From Negativicutes bacterium (GTDB taxonomy: Bacteria > Bacillota_C > Negativicutes > Acidaminococcales > Acidaminococcaceae): a stretch of DNA of 8,382 nucleotides. The DNA lies in contig RZYP01000080.1 in the NCBI GenBank assembly GCA_009930275.1, forward strand, positions 1 through 8,382, in the 5' to 3' direction. The notes under the pieces were generated by a model. The model was not told the origin of the DNA. It was given only the letters and a program-made list of their open reading frames with translations, and made no database searches. Positions 1-7,880 of the stretch are shown piece by piece. Position numbers and translations under genes: made by a program. Position 1 is the stretch's first letter; every line of letters begins with the position of its first letter.

Positions 1-1848
1 TTCAAGATGGATCAGGAGCGTTTCCCACGACGCGACTCCTCGGTGCCCTCCGACCGCTATTACGACGATTTCGACCTCCGGTTCGATTACCAGGGCAGCG
101 AAAAGAAGGAGCCGCTTCTGCACTACTACTCGCTGCGTGGCGACTCACCGCAATATATCCAAAGCGATATCTACAGCGGACGGCTTAAACCCACCCGACA
201 GGGTGAGGAAGGGTACCAACAGATACGTGACTATTTCCGAAAGCTGTTGCGGGAGAGGGCGAGCGAGAATCCGTTGGATGTGATCACCGCCTATACCGGT
301 GAGGGCTCCTTTTCCAACAGCATGACCGCCTGGCGTGATCAAGGCATGGTGATGAGGGAGCAGTTCACGGCTGCCTTCCGTAACAAAAACTCGGTGAAGT
401 CCCTTCTCTTCAGCATGCATCCTTACATGAAAGAGCTGGTGACAGCGGAACTGAGAAGAGAGGAGATGGATCTGATGCTGTTCCATGAGCATGGTACCCC
501 CGACAGGCAGTATCTCACCTCATTGCCCCACAGCAAGGGAACGGTAGAACAGCGTGAAGCCGGGCGCCGCCTTTTCCGGCAGGCACTCCGCAGAACCGAC
601 GATACGGAGAAGAGGGAAAGCCTGAAGAGAGCATGGATGGATCATTATCAGATCGACTCACTCTGGTTCGCCGGTGTTGAGACACCGGAACAACTGGAAC
701 AGGACTCGCTCGTGGATCTTCGTACCGGCATCATCCTGGAGGATCTGCCACTGATTGCGCCCAATGCCCGGATGGTGATCTTTGACGCCTGCTACAACGG
801 TGACTTCCGGGAGGATCGCTACATCGCCGGTGAGTATATCTTTGCTGGTGGCAAAACGGTCGTAACCTTTGCCAACAGTGTCAACGTACTGCAGGACAAG
901 AGCTCCACCGATCTGCTGGGGCTGCTGGGTCTTGGCTTCCGCGTGGGTGAGTGGGCCCGTGAGATCAATATCCTGGAGTCGCACATCATTGGCGACCCCA
1001 CCTTCCGTTTTGCAGGCAAAACAGCCTCCCGGGTGGAGCTCAGCTCCGCAGACCAGGCGTACTGGCTGTCACTATATGAGCAGGAGACACAACCCGACCT
1101 GAAAGGGCTGGCACTGCACAAGTTATTTGATCTCGGATATCAACAGATGCCGGAGTTGCTCACAACCGCCTACAATGAATCACCCTGTTACACTGTGCGT
1201 TTGCAGGCATTTCTCCTGTTGCAACACTACGGGGGAGATCATTTTGCAAAGCTCCTGCAACGCTCCGTGCGTGATCCCTATGAGTTTATCCGCCGCAAAT
1301 CTGTATATGCCATGGGTGCTGTCGGTCACGACCATTTCATCCCAACGCTTGCCACTGTCTACCTGAACGATCACCTCGATGAACGGGTTCATTTCAATGT
1401 CACCTTCACCTTCGACAGGATGGATTTCAACCTGATGGAGGAGGAGATCAGGAGACAGTTGGATCAGAATCAATCCTACCCCGACCCGGAAAGTGTGTGG
1501 CGTGATTTCAAAAATGTGATCGATTCCCGTAAACGGATCACGGCAATGGCAGATGATGTCACCGTTAAGGATAAACCGCTAAAGGCGAGGCTCTCCGCTA
1601 CTAGAATGTTGCGTAACAACACCTACCACAAGCAGGTGGATGATTATCTTCGCGTAGTTGCCGATGCGCAGGAGGAGCTCTCACTACGTATCGCGCTTGC
1701 CGAGGCAATGGGATGGTTTACCCATTCCTGCCGCAGAGAGGAGATCGTGACATCCCTCAGGGAGGTAGCTGCCATGGAGCAGGCTCCTCAGCAGCTGAGC
1801 AATGAGCTGGAGAAGAGCATTGCAAGAATTGAGCATTTTATGCGATAG
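1..1848 (+). CDS. Gingipain-like (C25, clan CD) cysteine peptidase with HEAT-like C-terminal region, 5'-partial
   Basis: The reading frame is open from base 1. The codons before the ATG at position 7 encode Phe-Lys, which aligns with Phe120-Lys121 of the downstream paralogue, so the true start lies outside the window and about 119 residues (signal peptide and first strands) are missing. Numbered from the ATG at 7, the caspase/gingipain signature is visible: a hydrophobic stretch then HEHG (His160-Gly163), and a hydrophobic stretch then DACYNG with candidate nucleophile Cys262. IIGDPTFRF (about 327-335) follows, matching the conserved G-D-P-T segment that closes C25 domains. Residues about 345-613 are helical with HEAT-like repeat character (for example DPYEFIRRKSVYAMG and the LAEAMGWF segment). 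Family knowledge suggests cysteine endopeptidase activity in the envelope; substrate unknown. It ends 2 bp before the next gene, so the two are almost certainly cotranscribed. Peptidase-fold assignment is fairly secure; catalytic activity is inferred. Confidence 0.8.
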   Translation, partial: FKMDQERFPRRDSSVPSDRYYDDFDLRFDYQGSEKKEPLLHYYSLRGDSPQYIQSDIYSGRLKPTRQGEEGYQQIRDYFRKLLRERASENPLDVITAYTGEGSFSNSMTAWRDQGMVMREQFTAAFRNKNSVKSLLFSMHPYMKELVTAELRREEMDLMLFHEHGTPDRQYLTSLPHSKGTVEQREAGRRLFRQALRRTDDTEKRESLKRAWMDHYQIDSLWFAGVETPEQLEQDSLVDLRTGIILEDLPLIAPNARMVIFDACYNGDFREDRYIAGEYIFAGGKTVVTFANSVNVLQDKSSTDLLGLLGLGFRVGEWAREINILESHIIGDPTFRFAGKTASRVELSSADQAYWLSLYEQETQPDLKGLALHKLFDLGYQQMPELLTTAYNESPCYTVRLQAFLLLQHYGGDHFAKLLQRSVRDPYEFIRRKSVYAMGAVGHDHFIPTLATVYLNDHLDERVHFNVTFTFDRMDFNLMEEEIRRQLDQNQSYPDPESVWRDFKNVIDSRKRITAMADDVTVKDKPLKARLSATRMLRNNTYHKQVDDYLRVVADAQEELSLRIALAEAMGWFTHSCRREEIVTSLREVAAMEQAPQQLSNELEKSIARIEHFMR

Positions 1849-1850
1849 AT

Positions 1851-4103
1851 ATGATTCAGATGAATAGAATTAAAACCTTACTGTTGGGTTTCTTGGTCTC
1901 CTCCTTTTTTACACTGGCGGCGGCAGAGCGTATCATTCCCGAAAACGGCAGATTCGACACCCGCTTTCTGATCGTGATAGACAGCAAAAGCTTTGAAGAG
2001 GCAACAGAAGAGGTACTGGCCTACAAGGCGATACTAGAGGAACAGGGACTGGGAGCTGTTGTGTTGATCGGTGATTGGGACAACCCGGAAGCATTAAGAG
2101 AAGAGATACGGAAGATCCACCGCCGGAAGCCGGTGATGGAGGGTGCCGTCTTTATCGGTGATATCCCCGTAGTGCGTCTGCGCAACTTCCAGCATGCCAC
2201 CACCGCCTTCAAGATGAACGAGAAGGCCTTCCCCATCGAGGAGTCATCCGTTACCAGTGATCGTTTCTACGATGACCTTGACCTGGTGTTCCGCTTCCAC
2301 AGCGTGGATGAGAAAAACCCACGTCATTTCTATTATGAGCTGACGGAGTGTTCTCCTCAGGTGATAGAGAGTGATTATTACTCTGCCCGGATGCTGCCTC
2401 CCTCCGATATGGGGGAAAATGTGCATGAGCTGCTCAGGAGATATCTCCGCAAGGTAGTGAAGGCACACAGGGAGGTCAACTATGCCGATAACATCAGGTT
2501 CTTCAACGGTCACGGCTATAACTCCGACTGTCTCACAGCCTGGCAGAACCAGCAGTTCGCCATCAGGGAGCAGTTCACGGAAGCATTCCGGACGGCCGAT
2601 GGCAATGCTTTTTATAATTTCCGGCAGGATCCATTCATGAAGTACCGCCTCTTTGAGCGGCTACAGGCACCCGGCACCGACCTTTTTGTCTTCCATGAGC
2701 ATGGCGCCTTCGACACCCAGTATATCAACGGAGAGTATCCCGCACCCAATCAGCTGGGCTACAACCGCGAAGGGGCGCTTGGACCCATGGAACTGTTTGC
2801 CGTAGGCCTGCGGAACAGCTATCGACGTTACAGTGCTGAGAGAAGGGAGGCTTATGTAGAAAAAATGATCAGTGATCATGCTCTTCTACCCGGTTTTTTT
2901 GACTCGTTACGAATCGACAGCACACGGGCGAGCGACTCGCTGATGGCTGCAGACATCAACATCGTGCTTTCCGATCTGCGGGGACTGCGCCCGCAACCGC
3001 GCATCACCATCCTGGATGCCTGTTACAACGGTTCTTTCCATCAGCCTGGTTATGTGGCCGGCTATCATATCTTCGCCGATGGCAACACGGTGGTGGCACA
3101 AGGCAACAGCGTCAATGTGCTGCAGGATAAATGGTCGATGGAGCTGATAGGCATGCTTGCCGAGGGAGCCCGCATCGGTTTCTGGCAGAAAGAGATCCAG
3201 ACACTTGAGTCTCATCTTATCGGCGATCCCACATACCGTCTCACTCCCGGCAGAGCCGCCAACAACCGTGCCGCTGACGCAACAAAACTCAACCGTGATC
3301 TGGCACTGAACCGTCACAAGAGAAAGGTCTGGTTCTCCTATCTGGAGAGCGACAATCCCAATCTGCAATCCATCGCCCTGAAGATGCTCTCCCATCATCC
3401 CCCGAAAGCGTATCCCGAACTGCTGCTCCGTACGCTAAACGAGAGCCCTTATTACAGTGTGCGGATGCAGGCACTGCAACGGATCCTCTACTCTGCCGAC
3501 AACTATCTGACTGAAGCCCTGTTGTTAGCGCTGGATGACCCCTATGAACTGATTCGCCGTAATGGTGCCCGTTTTGCCGGCTATAATGGTGATGAACAAC
3601 TGATCGCTCAACTGGTGGAGACAGTGCTATTCTCCGATGAGAGCCAGCGGGTACAATATGCCGCACAGGGTTCATTGCCGATGTTCAGCATGGAGATGAT
3701 CCGGGAGGAGATCACTCGTCAGACCAATGGTTCCAGCCTGCTGAAGTCAGAAGAAGCAGCCGGGGAGGTGATATCCTATTTTGAGAGTCAGGAGAAACGA
3801 TACGGCCGATACCTGAATGTGATGCAGGATACAACTGCGGAGCCAGGGGAAAGGATCTCAGCCCTCCGTTTCCTGCGTAACTACAACAATCACCGGCAGG
3901 TGCCAGCCCTCCTGACGATCCTGAAAGACCAGGGCGATGACTCGGAAGTGAGGGTGGTGCTGGCCGAGGCGCTGGGCTGGTTTCGCTGGAGCGTGCAAAA
4001 GGAGACAATCGTTGAAGCGTTGAAGGCAGTCCGGAAAGAGAAGCAGACCTCGCAAGAACTGCGTGACGAGATCGATCAATCGCTGATCAGGTTACAGTTC
4101 TGA
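1851..4103 (+). CDS. Secreted gingipain-like (C25, clan CD) cysteine peptidase with HEAT-like C-terminal region
   Basis: Complete 750-residue paralogue of the preceding gene. The N-terminus (basic NRIK, then LLLGFLVSSFFTLAAA) is a classical signal peptide with probable cleavage after about residue 25. A second in-frame ATG at 1860 (Met4) would give an equally good signal peptide, and no strong ribosome site decides between them. After an N-terminal alpha/beta segment (about 35-115, with GAVFIGDIPVV), the catalytic signature is FHEHG (His284-Gly285) and ITILDACYNG (Cys391), ending in LESHLIGDPTYRL (about 452-464). Residues about 485-750 are HEAT-like helical repeats. No type IX secretion C-terminal domain is seen, since the protein ends within the helical repeats, so a periplasmic or envelope location is inferred. 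An extra His-Gly (FFNGHGYN, His221) is not kept in the paralogue, so HEHG is the better catalytic candidate. Its 2-bp spacing from the upstream gene implies translational coupling in one operon. Substrate unknown; the solenoid may bind substrate or regulate the peptidase. Confidence 0.84.
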   Translation: MIQMNRIKTLLLGFLVSSFFTLAAAERIIPENGRFDTRFLIVIDSKSFEEATEEVLAYKAILEEQGLGAVVLIGDWDNPEALREEIRKIHRRKPVMEGAVFIGDIPVVRLRNFQHATTAFKMNEKAFPIEESSVTSDRFYDDLDLVFRFHSVDEKNPRHFYYELTECSPQVIESDYYSARMLPPSDMGENVHELLRRYLRKVVKAHREVNYADNIRFFNGHGYNSDCLTAWQNQQFAIREQFTEAFRTADGNAFYNFRQDPFMKYRLFERLQAPGTDLFVFHEHGAFDTQYINGEYPAPNQLGYNREGALGPMELFAVGLRNSYRRYSAERREAYVEKMISDHALLPGFFDSLRIDSTRASDSLMAADINIVLSDLRGLRPQPRITILDACYNGSFHQPGYVAGYHIFADGNTVVAQGNSVNVLQDKWSMELIGMLAEGARIGFWQKEIQTLESHLIGDPTYRLTPGRAANNRAADATKLNRDLALNRHKRKVWFSYLESDNPNLQSIALKMLSHHPPKAYPELLLRTLNESPYYSVRMQALQRILYSADNYLTEALLLALDDPYELIRRNGARFAGYNGDEQLIAQLVETVLFSDESQRVQYAAQGSLPMFSMEMIREEITRQTNGSSLLKSEEAAGEVISYFESQEKRYGRYLNVMQDTTAEPGERISALRFLRNYNNHRQVPALLTILKDQGDDSEVRVVLAEALGWFRWSVQKETIVEALKAVRKEKQTSQELRDEIDQSLIRLQF

Positions 4104-4143
4104 TCTGATTGCTGCTACTTCTCATTACGCTGTTATCCGGCTA

Positions 4144-5244
4144 TCATGCATGATCAGCAAGGTTTACCGGAACAATAAATTCACGGCCAGTGCTAAAATG
4201 AATGAGTCCCAAATGTTGCAACCTTCCAACTATCATGGCAGGATGCGTATTAAACTCTTTGGCATAATTGATGATGTCATCTGGAGATATGTAAGTAGGA
4301 TGTTCTCGCAATAATTTTTCCTCCTGTTCTTTTGAAAATGTGTATTTTTCAGCAAAATCATTGGCTTGTGCTTCATTTTCAGGATCAGCAGCCGCGAAAT
4401 CTATATTTTCGAGTGAGATATATTTTTTACCATGTAAAACAATATGTCCCAACTCATGAAAAAAGGTAAACCAGAATCGGTCATTTTGTTTATACCGAGC
4501 CGTAAGTTGAATAAGCGGATGATCATTTATCCATCGGGTTGAGCCGCTTAAAGGTACTTTTGGTAATTTGGGAGTATACAGTAGAATGACACCGGCTTCT
4601 AAACAAAGATGTTGAAGTTGGCGAAAGAAATCGACAGGATGATCAACCATTAATTGGCGCATTGCCGGGATATTACTCCTTACTTTACAGATATCAAACA
4701 CAGGGGGGGGGACTTTTTTTGCCTGAATTTCTCCTTGTCTCAACCAAGCAGAAATTGCGTGGGGTTCATGCGATTGTTTTAACGAAGTATAAGCTGCAAC
4801 CTTAAGTTCAGACTCAATATAAAGGCTCTCCCATCCCTTGTGAGAAGCTATACCAAAAAAAATCAGCAGATTTTTTGTTTTTTCTTTGATGTCATGTGTT
4901 GCTGGCAACCAGTTAAGTTTTGCCATTTTTGCATAAGGAAATTCTCGAGCCCATGGTTCAGCGTTATCAATAATAATCTGCAATTTCTCTCTGGTTTTAA
5001 ACTCATTGTAACGCTGCTGATATCTCATCCAGAAATTAGCTGGGATTTGAGTGACATTTTCAAATTTAATTGCCATTTCAGGAGTAATTCCGCTACTACC
5101 TTTCAAAATGGCCGTGATTGTTTTTTCAGGTTTATCGGTTCTTAAAGCAAACTCTTTATTGCACATACCCATCTCTTTGAGTTTCTCTTCCAGGATGGCG
5201 CCAGGATGGGGAATTGTTTGTGGAAAATATTGATTGGTTGCCAT
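4144..5244 (-). CDS. higA: HigA-type XRE antitoxin fused to an ImmA/IrrE-like zinc metallopeptidase domain
   Basis: 366 residues, much longer than a classical HigA (about 100). Residues about 8-75 match the HigA-type helix-turn-helix: PHPGAILEEKLKEMG, then NKEFALRTDKPEKTITAILKG, then TPEMAIKFENVTQIPANFWMR. The C-terminal half carries FTFFHELGHIVLHGK, an HExxH zinc site (His263, Glu264, His267), followed by ExxANxFA with Glu291 as probable third ligand. This is the ImmA/IrrE (M78-like) pattern. The expected role is to bind the operon operator and neutralise the upstream toxin; the peptidase half may make that control switchable by proteolysis (inference). It starts 3 bp after the toxin stop codon, the toxin-first order typical of higBA. 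A7 and C9 homopolymers fall at Lys176-Pro181, between the two domains; the frame is intact here. It converges on the peptidase operon with a 40-bp gap. The gene symbol is by family resemblance. Confidence 0.85.
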   Translation of the reverse strand: MATNQYFPQTIPHPGAILEEKLKEMGMCNKEFALRTDKPEKTITAILKGSSGITPEMAIKFENVTQIPANFWMRYQQRYNEFKTREKLQIIIDNAEPWAREFPYAKMAKLNWLPATHDIKEKTKNLLIFFGIASHKGWESLYIESELKVAAYTSLKQSHEPHAISAWLRQGEIQAKKVPPPVFDICKVRSNIPAMRQLMVDHPVDFFRQLQHLCLEAGVILLYTPKLPKVPLSGSTRWINDHPLIQLTARYKQNDRFWFTFFHELGHIVLHGKKYISLENIDFAAADPENEAQANDFAEKYTFSKEQEEKLLREHPTYISPDDIINYAKEFNTHPAMIVGRLQHLGLIHFSTGREFIVPVNLADHA

Positions 5245-5247
5245 TGT

Positions 5248-5589
5248 TTATCTCTCTTTGTGATAGTTTATGATTTCAATAATCTCAACTGCCTTAATTT
5301 CAGTCCAGTTATATTTGCCTGAATTGTCAGTAGGTATTGGTTTCTTCTGGGGCTCAAAAATTAAACGGTAAGGTTGATCCAGGTCGCATGCCCATTGCCC
5401 TTTTCTATCTCCTGTCAGTTCATGCCAATTCCCAGGTTGATGTCGTAATTCTTCCAGAGTATCAGCGACAGCAATCGCGGTGAGTCGTAACTTGATTTTT
5501 GCAAACCTTATTTTTCCATACGTCTTGAGTGCTGTGCGATCGTCATTCACACACTTTTTCATTATTCTATCTGCAAAGATAATATCCAT
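5248..5589 (-). CDS. higB: HigB-like toxin (RelE/ParE superfamily, plasmid maintenance killer protein)
   Basis: 113 residues. The core PGNWHELTGDRKGQWACDL followed by QPYRLIFEP (about 52-80) is the characteristic HigB/killer-protein segment. The short hydrophobic C-terminal strand ending in INYHKER also fits the family, where a terminal Tyr-His is common. HigB toxins are ribosome-dependent mRNA endonucleases; that activity is inferred here. Compared with typical members of about 90-100 residues, there is a polar insertion at about 81-97 (QKKPIPTDNSGKYNWTE) between the last two strands. The gene lies directly upstream of the HigA-type antitoxin with 3 bp between them, and a perfect inverted repeat sits 18-40 bp upstream of its ATG. 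The alternative ATG at Met10 would remove part of the first strand, so the first ATG is preferred. Confidence 0.85.
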   Translation of the reverse strand: MDIIFADRIMKKCVNDDRTALKTYGKIRFAKIKLRLTAIAVADTLEELRHQPGNWHELTGDRKGQWACDLDQPYRLIFEPQKKPIPTDNSGKYNWTEIKAVEIIEIINYHKER

Positions 5590-5606
5590 TTAAGTAAGAA
5601 ACAATT

Positions 5607-5629
5607 TAATTTACACTTAATGTAAATTA
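5607..5629. promoter_or_regulatory. Candidate operator of the higBA operon (9-bp perfect inverted repeat)
   Basis: The arms taatttaca (5607-5615) and tgtaaatta (5621-5629) are perfect reverse complements around a 5-bp spacer, cttaa. The element ends 18 bp upstream of the toxin ATG, where HigA-type antitoxins usually bind to repress their own operon. On the - strand the area also contains TATAAT-like and TAnnTTTG-like (one mismatch) sequences, so a promoter overlapping the repeat is plausible, but no -33 element was convincing. The arms are AT-only except for one C/G pair, and the repeat is not followed by a T-run in either direction, so an operator is favoured over a terminator. Confidence 0.55.
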
Positions 5630-5654
5630 TAAATTTATCGGCGCGCATTGTTTG

Positions 5655-7856
5655 TCATAAAACATCCAATTCCAATTGATTTTTTATCAAACAATAGTAT
5701 AATCCTTTTTTCTTTGTTAAACTAGAATGTGTCCCTATTTCTGCTATTTTTCCTTGATCCAATACAATTATATTCTCGGCATTTTTTACTGTACTTAAAC
5801 GATGGGCAACCACAAAAACAGTCCTATTTTTAAAAAAAGTCTGTAAACGTTCTAATATAACTTTTTCATTATTAGAATCTAAGGAATTTGTAGCTTCATC
5901 TAAAAATACATATTGAGGGTTCTTGTATATGGCGCGGGCAATTAAGATACGTTGACGTTGTCCCGCACTTATCCCTTTTCCCTCCATACCAATCTGAGTT
6001 TTATATCCCTCAGGCTGTGACTTTATAAAATTCTCAATATTAGAAACATGAGAGGAATACTGAAGACGTCTAAAATCAATTTCCTCTCCCTTTAAATTTA
6101 TATTATTCTCTATAGTATCTGAAAAAACATAACTCTCCTGCATAACAACACCACATTTTTCCCTCCATGAACTGATATTATATGCATCCAGTTTTTTTCC
6201 AGCCAATAGTATCTCTCCCTCTTGTGGACTATAATAACCTAATAACAGTTTTAGTATTGTCGTTTTTCCGCTGCCACTTGTCCCAACAAGTGCATTTATC
6301 TTGCCGGGTTTAATTGTAAAATTTACTTTATCAAGAACTTTCTCTGATTCTGTACCTCCATATTGAAAAGAAACGTCTTTAAAAACAATCTCTCCAACGG
6401 GTGGAATTTTTTCAATCTTATCAGAATTCAAAGGTATTTCATCTTCTTTATTATAGATTTCACCCATACGTTCCAAACTGATATGGGCATCCTGCATACT
6501 TTGTACAAAACTAATGAATTGTTTTAAAGGAGCATTTAACTGTCCTATCACATATTGCATCGCCATCATCATACCCAATGTCATATTTCCTCCCACGACC
6601 AATCTGGCAGCCCAATAAGAAATTACCAGATTTTTAATCTGGTCAAAAAATATACCGCCCACACCTTGTATTTGTTCCAATATCTTCGATTTAATATTTA
6701 TTTGATAAATATTCATTTGTATTTTCTTCCAATCATGCAGTTTGCTTTTTTCACAATTGTTCAATTTAATATCCTGCATACCTGATATCAATTGGATCAT
6801 ATTACTCTGATTAGAAGATAAAACCTGAAAGCGAATTGCATCAAGTTTCTTTCGTTTTGAAAGAAATAAGAAGATCCAAAGAACATAAATTATACTCCCC
6901 AATAAGAAAAGGTATAGGATTTCTTTATTATAGCCGGCCATGACAATTGAATAAACAATAAATGTAATACCTGCAATCAAAATACTAATCAATGAACCTG
7001 TTAAGAATGATTGAATACGGGAATTATCGGCCATGCGTTGCATAATATCTCCTATTTTATTGGAATCAAAAAAGGAAAGAGGCAGTCTTGTTAATTTGGC
7101 TAAAAAATCAAAAATAAAGGATATATTCATCTTCATTGTGATGTGTAGCATTAACCATGAGCGTAACATTTCATTGCCAAATTGTCCAATTGTCAACAAT
7201 AATTGAGCAATTAACAATAGAAATATTAAATGCAGGTCTTCATTTTTTATACCTTTATCCACTACAGCTTGGGTGAGGAAAGGGAAAATTAAACTAATAA
7301 GACTCCCAATTAACATTGTTAAAATAAACTTGAATAAGGATTTTTTAAATGGTATCAGATAACGAAATAAATCCGTCCAAGTAAGAGAAGTATCTTTTTC
7401 GGAGACGATGTTTTTAAATGTTTGCGTAGGAGAAAAAGATAACGCAAATCCTTTATGAGTATAAGTTTTTTGCAGCCAGTGATTTAAAAATAAATCTTTA
7501 TTGTATGTTATCAACCCACTGCCCGGATCTGCGACTAAGACTTTTTCTTCCTTTGTTCGACGGTTTTGTTTGATTTTATAAACAACAACAAAGTGATTAT
7601 TATTCCAGTGAATAATGCAAGGTTTGTTTATTTGTTTAAGTTGTTCCCAATCTAATTCTAATGCATAAGTTTCCAGTCCTATATTTTCTGCAGCCTGCTT
7701 TATTTCTAAAAATGATGTGCCATTATGGGATACAAATGTTTTTTTTCGCATTGTTTCAGCAGTGAAATATTTCCCATAATACTTAGAAATCATTCGCAAG
7801 CATGAAGATCCACATTCAGATTTGTCTAATTGTTTATAGAACGGAAACTTATGCAT
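5655..7856 (-). CDS. Peptidase-containing ABC transporter (PCAT), C39 double-glycine peptidase/exporter
   Basis: 733 residues from the ATG. An in-frame GTG one codon earlier (7857-7859) is an alternative start; a gaaaag run just upstream fits the ATG only loosely. Domain order is the full PCAT plan. The N-terminal C39 peptidase (about 1-140) has QLDKSECGSSCL with oxyanion Gln9 and nucleophile Cys15, NNNHFVVVY with His88, and VADPGSG with Asp110. The membrane domain has hydrophobic segments near 174-196, 208-226, 285-305, 312-333 and 400-420. The nucleotide-binding domain has Walker A GTSGSGKTT (525-533), Q-loop VMQESYVF, signature ISAGQRQR (629-636, Ala where LSGGQ has Gly), Walker B YVFLDEAT (catalytic Glu654) and H-loop VVAHRLST (His685). 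It should cleave a leader after Gly-Gly and export the released peptide across the inner membrane. The gene directly upstream encodes such a leader peptide. It is the last gene of its operon here, and no HlyD-type adaptor is in the window. Confidence 0.93.
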   Translation of the reverse strand: MHKFPFYKQLDKSECGSSCLRMISKYYGKYFTAETMRKKTFVSHNGTSFLEIKQAAENIGLETYALELDWEQLKQINKPCIIHWNNNHFVVVYKIKQNRRTKEEKVLVADPGSGLITYNKDLFLNHWLQKTYTHKGFALSFSPTQTFKNIVSEKDTSLTWTDLFRYLIPFKKSLFKFILTMLIGSLISLIFPFLTQAVVDKGIKNEDLHLIFLLLIAQLLLTIGQFGNEMLRSWLMLHITMKMNISFIFDFLAKLTRLPLSFFDSNKIGDIMQRMADNSRIQSFLTGSLISILIAGITFIVYSIVMAGYNKEILYLFLLGSIIYVLWIFLFLSKRKKLDAIRFQVLSSNQSNMIQLISGMQDIKLNNCEKSKLHDWKKIQMNIYQINIKSKILEQIQGVGGIFFDQIKNLVISYWAARLVVGGNMTLGMMMAMQYVIGQLNAPLKQFISFVQSMQDAHISLERMGEIYNKEDEIPLNSDKIEKIPPVGEIVFKDVSFQYGGTESEKVLDKVNFTIKPGKINALVGTSGSGKTTILKLLLGYYSPQEGEILLAGKKLDAYNISSWREKCGVVMQESYVFSDTIENNINLKGEEIDFRRLQYSSHVSNIENFIKSQPEGYKTQIGMEGKGISAGQRQRILIARAIYKNPQYVFLDEATNSLDSNNEKVILERLQTFFKNRTVFVVAHRLSTVKNAENIIVLDQGKIAEIGTHSSLTKKKGLYYCLIKNQLELDVL

Positions 7857-7880
7857 CACTTTTCAAAAGAAAAGAATCAC

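Noticed and set aside
3289..3675. Minus-strand open frame of 128 codons inside the second peptidase gene, and similar frames elsewhere in 1-4103
   Set aside because: They lie antisense to well-supported genes, show no recognisable domain or start signal, and are what GC-richer coding DNA yields by chance.
3700..4103. Type IX secretion sorting domain at the peptidase C-terminus
   Set aside because: The final residues continue the helical repeat pattern (DEIDQSLIRLQF). No beta-rich terminal domain with the usual glycine and lysine motifs is present.
4085..4105. Inverted repeat gatcag...ctgatc across the stop codon of the second peptidase gene, as a terminator
   Set aside because: The stem is only 6 bp with a 9-base loop and no T-run follows on either strand. 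It is too weak to call as a terminator, so none is called in the 40-bp convergent gap.
4144..4153. 10-bp palindrome tcatgcatga at the end of the antitoxin gene
   Set aside because: It is short, overlaps a stop codon, and has no second copy or context to suggest a site.
4703..4720. Antitoxin as a frameshifted pseudogene because of its long homopolymers
   Set aside because: The reading frame runs intact through both tracts, and the HTH and HELGH domains are in the same frame.
5607..5629. Inverted repeat read as a transporter-operon terminator
   Set aside because: The stem is almost entirely A/T and lacks a following T-run. Its place just ahead of the toxin start fits an operator better.
6555..6785. 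Plus-strand open frame of 76 codons inside the transporter gene
   Set aside because: It is antisense to a clearly conserved PCAT membrane domain and its translation has no family resemblance.
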